A DNA stretch of 39,709 nucleotides from Verrucomicrobiales bacterium (GTDB lineage: Bacteria; Verrucomicrobiota; Verrucomicrobiia; Limisphaerales; UBA1100): NCBI GenBank assembly GCA_005809105.1, contig SYLI01000008.1, positions 1-39,709 on the forward strand. Reading direction: 5' to 3'. Of the stretch, positions 22,955 through 30,256 are shown one piece after another. Within the stretch, counting starts at the first letter, position 1, and every line of letters begins with the position of its first letter. The notes beneath the pieces are model-generated. The model made no database searches. It was not told the origin of the DNA and saw nothing but the letters and a program-made list of their open reading frames with translations. Made by a program: the position numbers and the translations under genes.

Positions 22955-24259
22955 TTAGGATGACTGAAGCCAGGGCGGCACGCATTCTCCGGCCCAAATG
23001 GACTCGACGGGCTGGCGGCGCCTCACCAACGCTGCGCGTTTGCCTTTGACCAGCACCTCCGCGGCGAGCGCACGGGAGTTGTAGTTCGAGGCCATGACGA
23101 ATCCGTAGGCGCCAGCGCTCAAGAGCGCGAGATGTTCGCCCTCTCCCACCTTCGGCAAGGGACGATCCTTGCAAAAGAAGTCGCCCGATTCGCACACCGG
23201 CCCCACCACATCGGTGGTAATGCGTGCTCCGGCCTTCCTGCGTACGGGCACAATCTCATGGTACGAGTCGTAGAACGCCGGCCGGATGAGGTCATTCATC
23301 GCGGCGTCCACGATGACAAAGGTCTTCTTGCCCGTGCGCTTCACGTGTTCGACGCGGGTGACGAGGATGCCCGCATTGCCGACGATGAACCGGCCCGGCT
23401 CGATGACGATGCGCAGGTTGAGCGGCTGCAGGAGCGGCACGAGCGTCGCGGCATAGGTTGCAGGCGTCAGAATGCCCCGGGCCGCACTCGATTTCCACCA
23501 CGCGGCACCCGCACTGGCCAGCGCTTCACGGTAGATGATGCCCAGGCCGCCGCCGATGCTGAAGAATTCAAAACCATGCCGCTGCGCCAGCCGGCTTGTC
23601 AGCGGAAGCATTTTTCGCACGGCGCGCTCGAAGGGCTCCACCGTCGTCAACTGGCTGCCGATGTGCATCTGGATGCCTCGCAGTCGCAGGTTGGGCATCC
23701 GTGCCGCCCGTGCATACACCGCCTCCACCTCCTCAAAGGCGATGCCAAATTTGTTCTCGTAAGTGCCCGTCGTGATTTTGGCGTGCGTGCCGGCATCCAC
23801 GTTGGGATTGACCCGCACCGCCACGGGGGCTCGCTTGCCCAGTCGCGCGGCCACGCGCTGAATGCGTTCCAACTCCGGCTCGCTTTCCACATTAAACGCG
23901 TAGAGGCCCCGGCGCAGAGCAAAGGCAATCTCGTCCTCGGTTTTGCCCACGCCGGCAAACACGCACTTGCGTGGGTCGCCACCGGCGGCGATCACCCGGC
24001 GGATTTCCCCTTCGCTCACGGTGTCAAATCCGCCACCGCAGCGGGCCAGCGTGCGGATCACCGCACGATTGGAGTTCGCCTTGACGGCGAAGCAGATGAG
24101 ATGGTCCAGCGGCGCCAGCGCGCGGTCGAGTTTTTGGTAATGATCCTCCAGCGTGGACTGCGAGTAGACGTAGAGAGGCGTTCCATGGTCCCTGACGAGG
24201 CGTTCAATGGCGACACCTTCGCAGTGCAGGCCCGGGCCGATGTAGCGGAACTCGTGCAT
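22955..24259 (-). CDS. lysA: Diaminopimelate decarboxylase
   Basis: This encodes 434 residues, the usual length. It is a fold-type III PLP enzyme that converts meso-diaminopimelate to lysine in the last step of lysine synthesis, in the cytoplasm. The PLP lysine is Lys60 in CFAVKAN; other hallmarks are MHIGSQ (His199), the glycine-rich GGGLG (236-240), EPGR (287-290) and CESGD with Cys356 at the dimer-interface active site. It is the last gene of the minus-strand group from 28.2 kb. The 80-base upstream gap has no clear lysine riboswitch. The ATG at 24259 is in the expected place (MHEFRYIGPGLHCEG). Related arginine or ornithine decarboxylases of the same fold are less likely given CESGD. Confidence 0.95.
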   Translation of the reverse strand: MHEFRYIGPGLHCEGVAIERLVRDHGTPLYVYSQSTLEDHYQKLDRALAPLDHLICFAVKANSNRAVIRTLARCGGGFDTVSEGEIRRVIAAGGDPRKCVFAGVGKTEDEIAFALRRGLYAFNVESEPELERIQRVAARLGKRAPVAVRVNPNVDAGTHAKITTGTYENKFGIAFEEVEAVYARAARMPNLRLRGIQMHIGSQLTTVEPFERAVRKMLPLTSRLAQRHGFEFFSIGGGLGIIYREALASAGAAWWKSSAARGILTPATYAATLVPLLQPLNLRIVIEPGRFIVGNAGILVTRVEHVKRTGKKTFVIVDAAMNDLIRPAFYDSYHEIVPVRRKAGARITTDVVGPVCESGDFFCKDRPLPKVGEGEHLALLSAGAYGFVMASNYNSRALAAEVLVKGKRAALVRRRQPVESIWAGECVPPWLQSS

Positions 24260-24315
24260 CGGCCTTGGTTATGTCAAATGGGCTGCCCTGGGTCCAAGTT
24301 AAATCCCGGCTGATT

Positions 24316-24338
24316 GCCCGGAAAAGGAATGCCCGGGC
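24316..24338 (-). terminator. Possible hairpin after the 24340-25122 gene
   Basis: GCCCGG/CCGGGC form a 6-bp stem with an 11-base loop (24316-24321 with 24333-24338), directly after the stop of the upstream minus-strand gene. No T-tract follows, so it may only slow transcription before lysA. Confidence 0.25.
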
Positions 24339-24339
24339 G

Positions 24340-25122
24340 CTAGGGTTCGGAGAGGATCTGCTGCCGCTTCTGGTAGTAATCGCGCGCCGTGATTTTGTCG
24401 GCAAGGTACTCATTCACCAGATCGGCGAGCCGCTGCTCGCGGGTCTTCACCGTCGTGTCAGGCTGCCGAGCGCGCACGGCATTGGAGAAATCCACAACCT
24501 TTCGCAGCGCCAGCTGCTTGCTCACCTCCCGATCCGCCAGTTGTGCTGCGCTCAGCGCCGGCGCGTCCAAATTCACCGGGGCGGCGATCTTGGCAAGAAG
24601 TAGATCCGTGTCGGGGGCCATGTGCTGCGCGTACGTCATGGGTTGGCCGTCCTTGAGAGCCGGCAGGCCAATCCAATCGTCCACGGGCTGGCCGGCTTCA
24701 CCCAACGCCTTCTGCCTTGCGGCGCGCAATGACTGTTCTCGAAATTGCGGCAACTCGACGCCAAGCTCCTTGAGGGCCGCCGCGACCATGCGGTTCTCGG
24801 CATCGCGTTGCTGCTGCAACAGGGCCGCGATGGCCTTGGTTTCCACCAGGGTCCTCGCCTTCTCGCGCTCTGAATCGACACGCGCCGCGGTGGCACGGGC
24901 TTCAAGGCGTTGGACGATCTGCCGCTTTTGGGAAGCGGTGGCCACCGCTTCTGCCAGTGCGTCGCGCTGGGCATCGTAGCGCCCCGCCAAGTTCTCAAAG
25001 CTCTGCAGGGGTGCCGGTGCCGGGCCTTGGAGAGGTGTGGTGGGAGCTTCGCCCGCAAGCATGATCTGGCCGAGGGCCCAACTCATGCAGAGAGACGCGT
25101 TAATGAAACGACAGACAACCAA
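24340..25122 (-). CDS. Secreted helical protein of unknown function
   Basis: This encodes 260 residues. The N-terminus (VVCRFINASLCMSWALGQIMLAGEA) resembles a signal peptide. The rest is charged and mostly helical, with a probable coiled coil at residues 43-115 (SFENLAGRYDAQRDALAEAV, then QKRQIVQRLEARATAARVDS) and a C-terminal helical segment (TREQRLADLVNEYLADKITA). No known domain was recognised. The start is TTG at 25122: a perfect AAGGAGG (25138-25132) lies 9 bases upstream, which outweighs a later ATG at 25086. It lies between squalene synthase (57 bases upstream) and lysA on the minus strand, and has its own promoter candidate. Relation to either pathway is not evident. Confidence 0.65.
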   Translation of the reverse strand: MVVCRFINASLCMSWALGQIMLAGEAPTTPLQGPAPAPLQSFENLAGRYDAQRDALAEAVATASQKRQIVQRLEARATAARVDSEREKARTLVETKAIAALLQQQRDAENRMVAAALKELGVELPQFREQSLRAARQKALGEAGQPVDDWIGLPALKDGQPMTYAQHMAPDTDLLLAKIAAPVNLDAPALSAAQLADREVSKQLALRKVVDFSNAVRARQPDTTVKTREQRLADLVNEYLADKITARDYYQKRQQILSEP

Positions 25123-25131
25123 AGCCTTGCT

Positions 25132-25138
25132 CCTCCTT
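25132..25138 (-). promoter_or_regulatory. Consensus Shine-Dalgarno that selects a TTG start
   Basis: The minus strand reads AAGGAGG, complementary to the anti-Shine-Dalgarno, 9 bases before TTG at 25122. It is one of the strongest ribosome sites in the window and argues for the TTG over the ATG at 25086. Confidence 0.7.
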
Positions 25139-25144
25139 CGCCTG

Positions 25145-25173
25145 AACCTACGCGGAGCCCATCACGGTTTCAA
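25145..25173 (-). promoter_or_regulatory. Candidate promoter for the 24340-25122 gene
   Basis: On the minus strand, TTGAAA (25173-25168), a 17-base spacer and TAGGTT (25150-25145). The predicted start of transcription falls just at the AAGGAGG site. The same TAGGTT -10 with a 17-base spacer precedes the Gfo/Idh/MocA gene. Confidence 0.5.
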
Positions 25174-25179
25174 TTCCAT

Positions 25180-26175
25180 TCAAGGCCTTGTGAATAACTT
25201 GCCCCACGCCGTTCGAAAGGGCAGCCGCCACGTCGTGTCCGCCAGGATGCGCCGCACACGGGCGCGGGAAATCTTGAGGCGCGGCTCGGGCTGGAGCGGG
25301 TTGGCGTTGCGCAGCAGGTCTAGCGTCGCCCATCCCATAAGTAGCGGCAGCGCGCAAGCCAGCCGCAGCCGGTACTGGCCGAAGGGGATGGCGAGGACAT
25401 ACTGCGAACCCATGCGTAGATGGTCGTCGGCCTTGGCGCGCCAAGCGTCGAACACGGGGCGCACGCGCGGCCAGTGGGCGGGGTCGCGCAGAGCTTCTGG
25501 ATTCAGGCCGGCGCGCTCCAGTTCGTCCTGCGGCAGATAACAGCGGCCGTTGCGAAGGTCGGCGGGGATGTCCCGCAACACGTTGACGAGTTGCAATCCC
25601 TTGCCAAATCGAATGCCCTGCTCAATGAACCCTTCCGGGCAGTCGCGGCGGCTCATGCAGTGAAGGAGCGTCAACTCCGTCCAGAATTCTCCCACACAGC
25701 CGGCGACGGCATGGGTGTAGGCGTCCAACTCCGCCGCCGTGGACAGCGCTCGAAGCCCGCCCTGCAAATCAAAGCGCCGCACGTCATCCATCTGGCCGCA
25801 GACGATGGTGTTCAACACCCGGCGCATTAGCTGCAAATCCTCTGACGACACGGCTCGCAGCAGGCCCAAGGATTCATTGGCCCGAAGCAGCAGCGCCTGC
25901 TCGGCGGGCGAGGTTTGGCTCGATGCCAGTAGCGTGAAATCCACCCGCTGCGAACCGCCGCTGGCAACCGCGTCTCGAAATTGGTGCAGCGCCGAAAGCC
26001 GCTGCGCGCAGGTCGCGTGCCCGGTGTCGGCAATGGTATCGCTGGTGCGCGCCAAGAGATACGCCAGCCCGATCTGGAAGCGGACGGCCGTGGGCAATAC
26101 CCGCAACGTGAGCGAAAAGGATCGGGAGACTTCCGAGAGCAATCGACCGGGCAGGACTGGAACCGCGGCCGGCAT
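25180..26175 (-). CDS. Squalene/phytoene synthase family protein (probable farnesyl-diphosphate farnesyltransferase)
   Basis: This encodes 331 residues. It is a trans-isoprenyl diphosphate synthase head-to-head type, joining two farnesyl (or geranylgeranyl) diphosphates. The substrate-binding SRSFSLTLR lies at residues 18-25, the first Asp-rich motif DTIAD at 46-50 and the second DIPAD at 202-206 (in NVLRDIPADLRNGRCYLP). Length and the SRSF...TSDTIAD layout resemble the single-protein squalene synthase type more than the short HpnC/HpnD proteins, but phytoene synthase cannot be excluded. The ATG at 26175 overlaps the argH stop (TGATG), so translation is coupled. Upstream reading in this frame is antisense or shadow. 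A triterpene-cyclase-like gene at 31709-33535 makes squalene the likely product. Confidence 0.85.
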   Translation of the reverse strand: MPAAVPVLPGRLLSEVSRSFSLTLRVLPTAVRFQIGLAYLLARTSDTIADTGHATCAQRLSALHQFRDAVASGGSQRVDFTLLASSQTSPAEQALLLRANESLGLLRAVSSEDLQLMRRVLNTIVCGQMDDVRRFDLQGGLRALSTAAELDAYTHAVAGCVGEFWTELTLLHCMSRRDCPEGFIEQGIRFGKGLQLVNVLRDIPADLRNGRCYLPQDELERAGLNPEALRDPAHWPRVRPVFDAWRAKADDHLRMGSQYVLAIPFGQYRLRLACALPLLMGWATLDLLRNANPLQPEPRLKISRARVRRILADTTWRLPFRTAWGKLFTRP

Positions 26176-27593
26176 CAAGACTCGTGACTCAGAAACTTGT
26201 GCCAGCGATCCAGCTGGCGTCGTACTTCCTTGACGCCGGGCGATCCCACCGCGTGCCGCCGCTTCATCGCATGGGAAAGATCGAACACGCGCAGCGCAGC
26301 GCCGGTCAGCGCCTTGTCCACCTTGCGCAGTTCGGCGGGGGTCAGCCGGTTGATGGGCTTGCCCTTCGATTCCGCCACGGAGACGAGCCGGCCCACCACG
26401 TGATGGGCCTCGCGGAAGGGCATGCCGCGCTCCACCAGCCAGTCGGCGAGGTCGGTCGCCAGCAGGCCTGGGTCGCTGGCGGCGCGGGCGCAGGCGTCTT
26501 CCTGCACGGCGACATGGCCCAGCATTGCGGTGAGGATGCGCACGCTCGCGCGGCACGTGTCCACGGTGTCAAAGAGCCGCTCCTTGTCCTCCTGCATGTC
26601 GCTGTTGTACGTGAGCGGCAGGCCCTTGAGCATCGTGAGCACGGCCACGAGGTTGCCGATGACGCGCCCCGTCTTGCCGCGCGTGAGCTCGGCGATGTCG
26701 GGGTTTTTCTTCTGCGGCATCAAGGACGAGCCGGTGGTGTAGGCGTCGCCAATACGGATGAAGCCAAACTCGGATGTGGACCACAGCGCCAGGTCTTCGC
26801 AGAGGCGTGATTCATGCACCGCCAGAAGCGCGGCGACGGCGCAAAATTCCACGACGAAGTCGCGGTCGGCCACGGCGTCCATGGAATTCTGCGTGAGCAT
26901 CGGCCGATGCCGCGCGTCCACGAAGCCGAGCTCAATTGCCACCGACGCCCGATCCAGCGGCAGCGTGGTGCCCGCGATGGCGCCGCTTCCCAACGGGCAG
27001 ACATTGACGCGCACCAGACAGTCCAGCAGCCGCTCGTAGTCGCGCTCCAGCATCTCCACGTAGGCCAGGAGATGGTGCGCCAAGAGGACGGGCTGCGCCC
27101 GCTGCAGATGCGTGTAGCCGGGAATCACCACATGAAAGTACTTTCGGCCCAACTCCACCAAAGCCCGTTGCAGCCGGTGCAGCTCGTTCGCCAGAGCGCA
27201 CATCTCGTCGCGCAGCCACAGCCGGGTGTCGAGCGTCACCTGCTCGTTGCGCGAGCGCCCTGTGTGGAGCTTTGCGCCAGCGGGCACGCGCCGTGTCAGC
27301 ACCGCCTCGATGTTCATGTGGACATCCTCCAGCTCGGGCCGCCAGCGAAAGGTGCCCGCCTGAATTTCCCGCGCGATGCGGTTTAGCCCGCGCTCAATGG
27401 CGCCGCATTCTGCCTTCGTCAACAGTCCCGCGCGGTGCAGCATCCGGGCATGGGCGATGGAACCGGCGATATCCTGTGCGGCCAGACGATGGTCGAAGCC
27501 AACCGATGCCGTGTAAGCATTGGCCTCGGCAGCGGCGCCAGTGGCAAAGCGCCCACTGCGCGCGGGGGGGGCGGGTTTTTGGGGCTTGTTCAT
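26175..27593 (-). CDS. argH: Argininosuccinate lyase
   Basis: This encodes 472 residues, slightly longer than the usual 455-465 because of a Pro/Ala-rich N-terminus. It cleaves argininosuccinate to arginine and fumarate, the last arginine synthesis step, in the cytoplasm as a tetramer. Hallmarks are HTGRSRNEQVTLDTRL, GYTHLQRAQPVLLAHH (catalytic His near 163), the fumarase-superfamily signature GSSLMPQKKNPD (about 285-296, with the mobile catalytic Ser) and TYNSDMQEDKERLFD. The ATG at 27593 was chosen because GGAGAAG lies 4 bases upstream and an earlier extension to 27758 has no similarity. The stop overlaps the squalene synthase start by one base (TGATG). Confidence 0.96.
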   Translation of the reverse strand: MNKPQKPAPPARSGRFATGAAAEANAYTASVGFDHRLAAQDIAGSIAHARMLHRAGLLTKAECGAIERGLNRIAREIQAGTFRWRPELEDVHMNIEAVLTRRVPAGAKLHTGRSRNEQVTLDTRLWLRDEMCALANELHRLQRALVELGRKYFHVVIPGYTHLQRAQPVLLAHHLLAYVEMLERDYERLLDCLVRVNVCPLGSGAIAGTTLPLDRASVAIELGFVDARHRPMLTQNSMDAVADRDFVVEFCAVAALLAVHESRLCEDLALWSTSEFGFIRIGDAYTTGSSLMPQKKNPDIAELTRGKTGRVIGNLVAVLTMLKGLPLTYNSDMQEDKERLFDTVDTCRASVRILTAMLGHVAVQEDACARAASDPGLLATDLADWLVERGMPFREAHHVVGRLVSVAESKGKPINRLTPAELRKVDKALTGAALRVFDLSHAMKRRHAVGSPGVKEVRRQLDRWHKFLSHES

Positions 27594-27630
27594 GAAGCTT
27601 CTCCGAGCGTGCCGGGGGCAAACCGTGAAG

Positions 27631-28167
27631 TCACGCCGACAATTCGCCAGCACGGCCCTGGCAGGATGGCACCGCAGGCGGCAGATCGAGTTCCATCGCC
27701 CGGTCGGCGCGCGGAGTCGCCGGTGCATGGGTGCTGGGCCGGAATCCAAAGCGGGCATAAAGCCGGTTGGCGTTCTCTAGTGCCGCGGCCGTTTCCAAGA
27801 CAACCCGCCTCGCGCCCCTCGCATGGGCCTGTGCTAATGCGTGTTCAATCAAAAACTTGCCCAAGCCGCGCCCGCGCCATGGTTCCGCCAGATACAGTTT
27901 GCGAAGTTCCATCGTGCCCGCATCGTGCGGGAGCAGAGCTGCCGAACCAATGACCACACCGCCGGCCTCAAGCACATTCATGCAGCCCTTTGCATAGGCA
28001 GCTTCAAGGTTGCCCAGATCCGCGTCGGTGCCGCAGGGGTCCGGCTGCAGGCCATGTTCCTCGAGCACGCCAAAGACCAGCTTGCGGAGGGCGTCGCCAT
28101 CGGCATTGGTGGCGTTGCGCACAAACACGCCTTCGTGCCCCGGGACGGGTTTGGATTTGTGCGACAC
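27631..28167 (-). CDS. GNAT family N-acetyltransferase
   Basis: This encodes about 178 residues with one GNAT domain: the beginning FVRNATNADGDALRKLVF, the acetyl-CoA loop PWRGRGLGKFLIEHAL (Q/RxxGxG/A motif A) and the C-terminal NANRLYARFGFRP, where Tyr is the usual general acid. Specificity is unknown; its place before argH hints at an amino-acid or arginine-linked acceptor, only as a guess. The start is uncertain: GTG at 28167 is taken because a promoter -10 lies 8 bases before it and no Shine-Dalgarno is present; GTG at 28128 or 28122 would still give a full GNAT domain. It is divergent from the pseudouridine synthase gene. Confidence 0.8.
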   Translation of the reverse strand: MSHKSKPVPGHEGVFVRNATNADGDALRKLVFGVLEEHGLQPDPCGTDADLGNLEAAYAKGCMNVLEAGGVVIGSAALLPHDAGTMELRKLYLAEPWRGRGLGKFLIEHALAQAHARGARRVVLETAAALENANRLYARFGFRPSTHAPATPRADRAMELDLPPAVPSCQGRAGELSA

Positions 28168-28185
28168 CAAGCCGGATGGTAAGGC
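28157..28185 (+). promoter_or_regulatory. Candidate promoter for the pseudouridine synthase gene
   Basis: TTGTGC (28157-28162), a 17-base spacer and TAAGGC (28180-28185), 20 bases before the ATG. It is weak and overlaps the opposing GNAT promoter. Confidence 0.3.
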
Positions 28186-28203
28186 TCGCACGGGCCCGAG
28201 CAA
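28176..28203 (-). promoter_or_regulatory. Candidate promoter for the GNAT gene
   Basis: On the minus strand, TTGCTC (28203-28198), a 16-base spacer and TACCAT (28181-28176). It overlaps the opposing promoter, so the two divergent genes would compete for polymerase. Confidence 0.35.
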
Positions 28204-28205
28204 CC

Positions 28206-28949
28206 ATGGATCCGCTGTTGGCCATCTTGCATGAGGACGAGGGCATCCTTGTCGTGAACAAACCCGCCGGCTTGGTGTGCCATCCCACGAAGGGGGACGA
28301 GCGCTCGAGCCTTGCGGGCCGCGTGCGCCTGCATTTGCAGGTGGGCGGGCCGGTGCATCTCATCAACCGGTTGGACCGCGAAACGAGCGGCGTCGTGGTG
28401 CTGGCCAAGTCCGACCACGCGGCGCGGGAGCTTCGCCGGCAGTGGGAAAGCCGCACCGTGGAAAAGACGTACTGGTCCATTGTTCACGGGCACGTCCAGC
28501 CCGAAGCCGGTGTCATCGACGCGCCCCTGGGGAAGGATGAGCGCAGTGCGGTCGTGGTGAAGGACTGCGTGCGTGCCGATGGCGCGAAAGCTCAGACGGC
28601 ATTCCGCATCCGCCGGCGCTTCGAGCGCGAAGGCATTCCCTACACGTGGCTCTGCGTGTCGCCCGTCACGGGGCGCAAACACCAGATCCGGATCCACCTG
28701 TCGCATTTGGGCCATCCGATCGTCGGAGACAAGCTCTACGGGCTGGATGAGTCCTGGTATCTGAAACTGGTGCAAGGCGAGTTGTCGCCACAGGATTGGC
28801 GGCGACTGGTGCTGCCCTGGCAGGCGCTGCACGCACACCAGGTGGTGTTGATCTGGAGGGGGCAGCCGTGGGTGTTTAAGGCGATGCCCGAATCCTGGTT
28901 TGAAGACTTCATCGGGGCCCCCGTCGATGCGGAATCCGAGGACAGCTAA
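28206..28949 (+). CDS. RluA-family pseudouridine synthase
   Basis: This encodes 247 residues. It isomerises uridine to pseudouridine in RNA, probably rRNA or tRNA. The catalytic motif is HLINRLDRETSGVVVLAKS with Asp57 as nucleophile (the family has HRLDxxTSG; here Asn replaces the usual His before RLD). GRKHQIRIHLSHLGHPIVGD (about 157-176) corresponds to the conserved GRTHQIRVH block. It lacks an N-terminal S4 RNA-binding domain, as in RluA/TruC-like short members. The ATG at 28206 begins the catalytic domain; an earlier open frame to 27990 is antisense to the GNAT gene. The exact target site cannot be assigned. Confidence 0.9.
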   Translation: MDPLLAILHEDEGILVVNKPAGLVCHPTKGDERSSLAGRVRLHLQVGGPVHLINRLDRETSGVVVLAKSDHAARELRRQWESRTVEKTYWSIVHGHVQPEAGVIDAPLGKDERSAVVVKDCVRADGAKAQTAFRIRRRFEREGIPYTWLCVSPVTGRKHQIRIHLSHLGHPIVGDKLYGLDESWYLKLVQGELSPQDWRRLVLPWQALHAHQVVLIWRGQPWVFKAMPESWFEDFIGAPVDAESEDS

Positions 28950-28954
28950 AATGG

Positions 28955-28970
28955 CGCCTCTTGCGAGGCG
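28955..28970 (+). terminator. Small hairpin after the pseudouridine synthase gene
   Basis: CGCCTC/GAGGCG form a perfect 6-bp stem with a TTGC loop, 6 bases after the stop. There is no T-tract, so it is a weak terminator candidate before the tRNA. Confidence 0.3.
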
Positions 28971-29027
28971 AGCCGGACAGTGAGGGTTTGACAGGGCAAA
29001 TGGGAGTCCTATGATTCCCGCCCTGCT

Positions 29028-29102
29028 GGCCTGTTCGTCTATCGGCTAGGACGCGGCCCTCTCAAGGCTGAAAGACGGGTTCGATTCCCGTACGGGCCGC
29101 CA
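29028..29102 (+). tRNA. tRNA-Glu (anticodon CTC)
   Basis: This is a 75-base tRNA with encoded CCA end (29100-29102). The acceptor stem GGCCTGT pairs with ACGGGCC with one T-G wobble, and the discriminator is G. The anticodon stem CGGCC/GGCTG encloses the loop CTCTCAA, with anticodon CTC at 29061-29063, reading GAG. The T arm is CGGGTTCGATTCCCG. The D-arm TCGTCTATCGGCTAGGA resembles other bacterial tRNA-Glu. CTC is normally the second Glu isoacceptor next to TTC. Confidence 0.95.
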
Positions 29103-29121
29103 GAGTTGCACAGGAGGGATC

Positions 29122-29511
29122 ATGGAGCGCATGAGCGGCAGTCAGGATTACTTTCAAATCATTTTCAATCCGACCAGCGCGTCGGAGTTAGCGGCGATGC
29201 CCCGCGAATTGCAGTTGGAGATCCTGGGTCAATTCAAGGGAGTCGGCGAGGATGCTTCAGGCGGGTTTGGCACGCTGGAAAAGGGCCGGCAGACGCTGCA
29301 CCGGTATCGCGTGGGAAACTACCGCATTTACTTTGAGCGGCATGTGCTGGGGGTGGTGGTGCATCGAATTCTCTCCAGGAACACGCTGCGGGACTTCCTT
29401 TTCCGAAACGTGCGCATGAACAAGGACGAGGACGAGGCGCTGGCTGAAAACCCACGGTTCTGGAAGATGATCGACGAGGCCGCGCACGCGTCGCGCCCCG
29501 CCGGAAGCTAG
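29122..29511 (+). CDS. RelE/ParE-like protein with C-terminal extension (no antitoxin seen)
   Basis: This encodes 129 residues. The core has a RelE/ParE-like layout: FQIIFNPTSASELAAMP (first strand and helix), LEILGQFKG, then LHRYRVGNYRIYFER and VVVHRILSRNTLRDFLFR, the central strands of a small ribonuclease-toxin fold. About 35 charged residues follow at the C-terminus (MNKDEDEALAENPRFWKMID). There is no small antitoxin gene on either side: tRNA-Glu is 19 bases upstream and a convergent HNH gene downstream. AGGAGG (29112-29117) lies 4 bases before the ATG, slightly close; a second ATG at 29131 is possible. It may be a domesticated or non-toxic family member. Function unknown. Confidence 0.65.
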   Translation: MERMSGSQDYFQIIFNPTSASELAAMPRELQLEILGQFKGVGEDASGGFGTLEKGRQTLHRYRVGNYRIYFERHVLGVVVHRILSRNTLRDFLFRNVRMNKDEDEALAENPRFWKMIDEAAHASRPAGS

Positions 29512-30131
29512 GACTTGTCCTCGCCCAGCTCGACGTTCCAGTAGGCCACGTCGATGAAATGCCGCCAGCTTTCGTGGGCGCGCAGACCGAAGCTGATCTG
29601 CACAAACGGTCGCCACTTGGGACGGCGCGGTTTGCGCACCAGCCGCATGCCCGCCTCCTGCGGGGTATGGTGACCCTTGCGCGTGTTGCAAGGAACGCAC
29701 GAGCACACAATGTTCTCCCACGTGGTTGGGCCGCCCTGATTCTTCGGGATGACGTGATCCAGATTGAGGTCGCTGCGTTCGAACGAACGCCCGCAGTACT
29801 GGCACGTGTTGTGGTCGCGCTCGAAAATGTTGTGCCGGGTGAACTTCACCTCCTTGCGCGGCTGCCGGTCGTAGGCAAGAAGCAGAATGACCCGCGGCAG
29901 CCGGAGGCGGAACGAGATGCTAGCGATGGATTCGGGATGCGGCTCCTGCTCGGAGAAATCGCGCCATTCGCCAAAGCTGTAGGTGCGAAACGCCCCCGGC
30001 CCCTCGCCGCCCAGCACCACTTGTGCGTGCCCTTGGAAAAGGAGGCTCAGCGCCCGCCGCACCGTGCAAACATTCACGGCCTGCCAAAGGCGGTTTAGCA
30101 CCAGCACAGATTGTTCCAACCCGGCGCTCAT
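29508..30131 (-). CDS. HNH endonuclease-domain protein
   Basis: This encodes 207 residues. The C-terminal half has the HNH core with a zinc knuckle: C110-x2-C113 (CQYCG), LNLDHVIPKNQGG (catalytic His126), then WENIVCSCVPCNTRKG with Asn140 and C145-x2-C148. The N-terminal half (LVLNRLWQAVNVCTVRRALSL) is a conserved domain of chromosomal HNH proteins found in many bacteria and is not phage-specific. It may act on damaged or foreign DNA, but the role is not established. It has a good promoter candidate 21 bases before the ATG. Its stop overlaps the RelE-like gene's stop by four bases (CTAG). Nothing suggests a mobile element. Confidence 0.88.
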   Translation of the reverse strand: MSAGLEQSVLVLNRLWQAVNVCTVRRALSLLFQGHAQVVLGGEGPGAFRTYSFGEWRDFSEQEPHPESIASISFRLRLPRVILLLAYDRQPRKEVKFTRHNIFERDHNTCQYCGRSFERSDLNLDHVIPKNQGGPTTWENIVCSCVPCNTRKGHHTPQEAGMRLVRKPRRPKWRPFVQISFGLRAHESWRHFIDVAYWNVELGEDKS

Positions 30132-30152
30132 GTTTAAGCAGCTTGCACGCAG

Positions 30153-30182
30153 AGGCTAGCACGGGCCCTTGCGAGGTGTCAA
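30153..30182 (-). promoter_or_regulatory. Candidate promoter for the HNH gene
   Basis: On the minus strand, a perfect TTGACA (30182-30177), an 18-base spacer and TAGCCT (30158-30153, preceded by GC). It is the best -35 in the window and supports TAG-starting -10 elements. Confidence 0.6.
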
Positions 30183-30218
30183 CGCAGCCACGGGTTATTC
30201 ACAGGCACCACTTGAGGT

Positions 30219-30248
30219 TTGAATTGGCGGGATCAAGGTTGCTAGGAT
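30219..30248 (+). promoter_or_regulatory. Candidate promoter for the coiled-coil gene and rsmD
   Basis: TTGAAT (30219-30224), an 18-base spacer and TAGGAT (30243-30248, preceded by GC). The -10 ends 8 bases before the ATG at 30257, and no Shine-Dalgarno is present, predicting a leaderless or near-leaderless mRNA. Confidence 0.5.
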
Positions 30249-30256
30249 GCGCCCGC

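Noticed and set aside
24260-24339. Lysine riboswitch before lysA
   Set aside because: The gap is only 80 bases, too short for the roughly 170-base lysine aptamer, and no conserved core is seen.
29028-30131. Possible integrated element: tRNA, RelE-like and HNH genes together
   Set aside because: No integrase, no direct repeat of the tRNA end, and base composition matches the flanks; the HNH protein is of the chromosomal type.
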